13,495 nt of DNA. It comes from Candidatus Rhabdochlamydia sp. (lineage in GTDB: Bacteria; Chlamydiota; Chlamydiia; Chlamydiales; Rhabdochlamydiaceae). The stretch lies in assembly GCA_030044075.1 (NCBI GenBank), contig JASHWM010000141.1, positions 1 through 13,495 on the forward strand, read 5' to 3'. This document shows, piece after piece, positions 13,320-13,495 of the stretch (positions within the stretch are counted from its first letter, which is position 1; each line of letters opens with the position of its first letter). Both the position numbers and the translations under genes were made by a program. The notes under the pieces were generated by a model. That model made no database searches. It was not told the origin of the DNA and worked only from the letters and a program-made list of their open reading frames with translations.

Positions 13320-13495
13320 ATGGTGAGGCATTCTTTGTTTGCTTTTCCTCTTAGTCTATCAGTATTGGCAGGTCCTGCTCATGCATCAGACCTGGATTAT
13401 ATGCAACTTGCGATCCAAGAGGCCAAAAAAGGTCTTGAGGAAGGAGGGATCCCCATTGGATCGATCCTCGTCAAAGACGGCAAGGTCCTTGGAAT
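13320..13495 (+). CDS. nucleoside/cytosine deaminase-like protein, partial, with signal peptide
   Basis: Only the first 58 codons are present; the gene runs off the right edge. Residues 1-23 look like a Sec signal peptide (MVRHSLFAFPLSLSVLAGPA then HAS). From residue 28 the sequence MQLAIQEAKKGLEEGG and IPIGSILVKDGKVLG is the start of the cytidine/deoxycytidylate deaminase superfamily (Fcy1/TadA-like), in which the catalytic His/Cys zinc motifs come later, outside the window. Cytosine, guanine or another base could be the substrate. The ATG follows GAGGTG (13313-13318) closely, supporting the start with the signal peptide over M28, which has no ribosome site. It is divergent from the LicD gene, with 145 bp between their starts. 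Confidence 0.8.
   Translation, partial: MVRHSLFAFPLSLSVLAGPAHASDLDYMQLAIQEAKKGLEEGGIPIGSILVKDGKVLG

Noticed and set aside
1..13495. CRISPR array, insertion sequence, prophage or toxin-antitoxin module
   Set aside because: I found no regularly spaced repeats, no transposase or integrase motifs, and no recognisable antitoxin or toxin pair; the only repeat resembling an attachment site is the tRNA fragment.

Overview
The window is 13.5 kb of compact bacterial chromosome with a moderate to low GC content. It has a complete tRNA-Leu(UAA) at the left edge, twelve well supported CDS, two small membrane-protein genes, one CDS cut by the right edge and one doubtful remnant ORF. Many products carry Sec signal peptides. 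The mixture of a BrnQ-type carrier, an APC amino acid/antiporter-type permease, a YbaK-type deacylase, a P450, a LicD protein and a membrane-anchored Mth938-domain protein would fit an amoeba-associated or intracellular Gram-negative bacterium. My best guess is an environmental Chlamydiota (Parachlamydia/Waddlia-like), with a Legionella-like organism as the alternative. No rRNA or universal marker is present, so this placement is inference.

Left part (1-1713): tRNA-Leu(UAA) is followed by two AT-rich, exported orphan proteins (the first cysteine-rich with a TPR-like helix pair) in one operon behind a good promoter candidate. Just after them lies a decayed copy of the 3' part of the same tRNA, from the anticodon loop to the discriminator base. 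This layout looks like a small insertion at a tRNA 3' end with its distal attachment repeat; no integrase is present. Next (1714-3441) come a methyltransferase-like protein with an N-terminal hydrophobic signal and a HAD phosphatase/phosphoglucomutase-like protein, probably one operon.

Middle (3442-8627): a 262-bp spacer with a possible gene remnant, then brnQ, a YbaK/EbsC deacylase overlapping a GNAT acetyltransferase by 4 bp, then two tandem 57-residue membrane proteins that look like paralogues and end at a strong hairpin terminator. The minus strand then carries a DUF2000 protein. After a 354-bp non-coding stretch with competing hairpins comes a transmembrane/Mth938 fusion protein, convergent with a DUF1543 protein.

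Right part (8628-13495): a complete cytochrome P450 without an adjacent redox partner, an APC permease, a GlcG/HbpS-like exported protein 7 bp behind it, a minus-strand LicD-family protein with a signal peptide, and divergently the start of a nucleoside/cytosine deaminase-like protein that also has a signal peptide. No phage, CRISPR, toxin-antitoxin or insertion sequence genes are visible. The items most worth following up are the tRNA-flanked orphan pair, the tandem mini-membrane proteins, the TM-Mth938 fusion, and the run of enzymes that look exported although their families are normally cytoplasmic.
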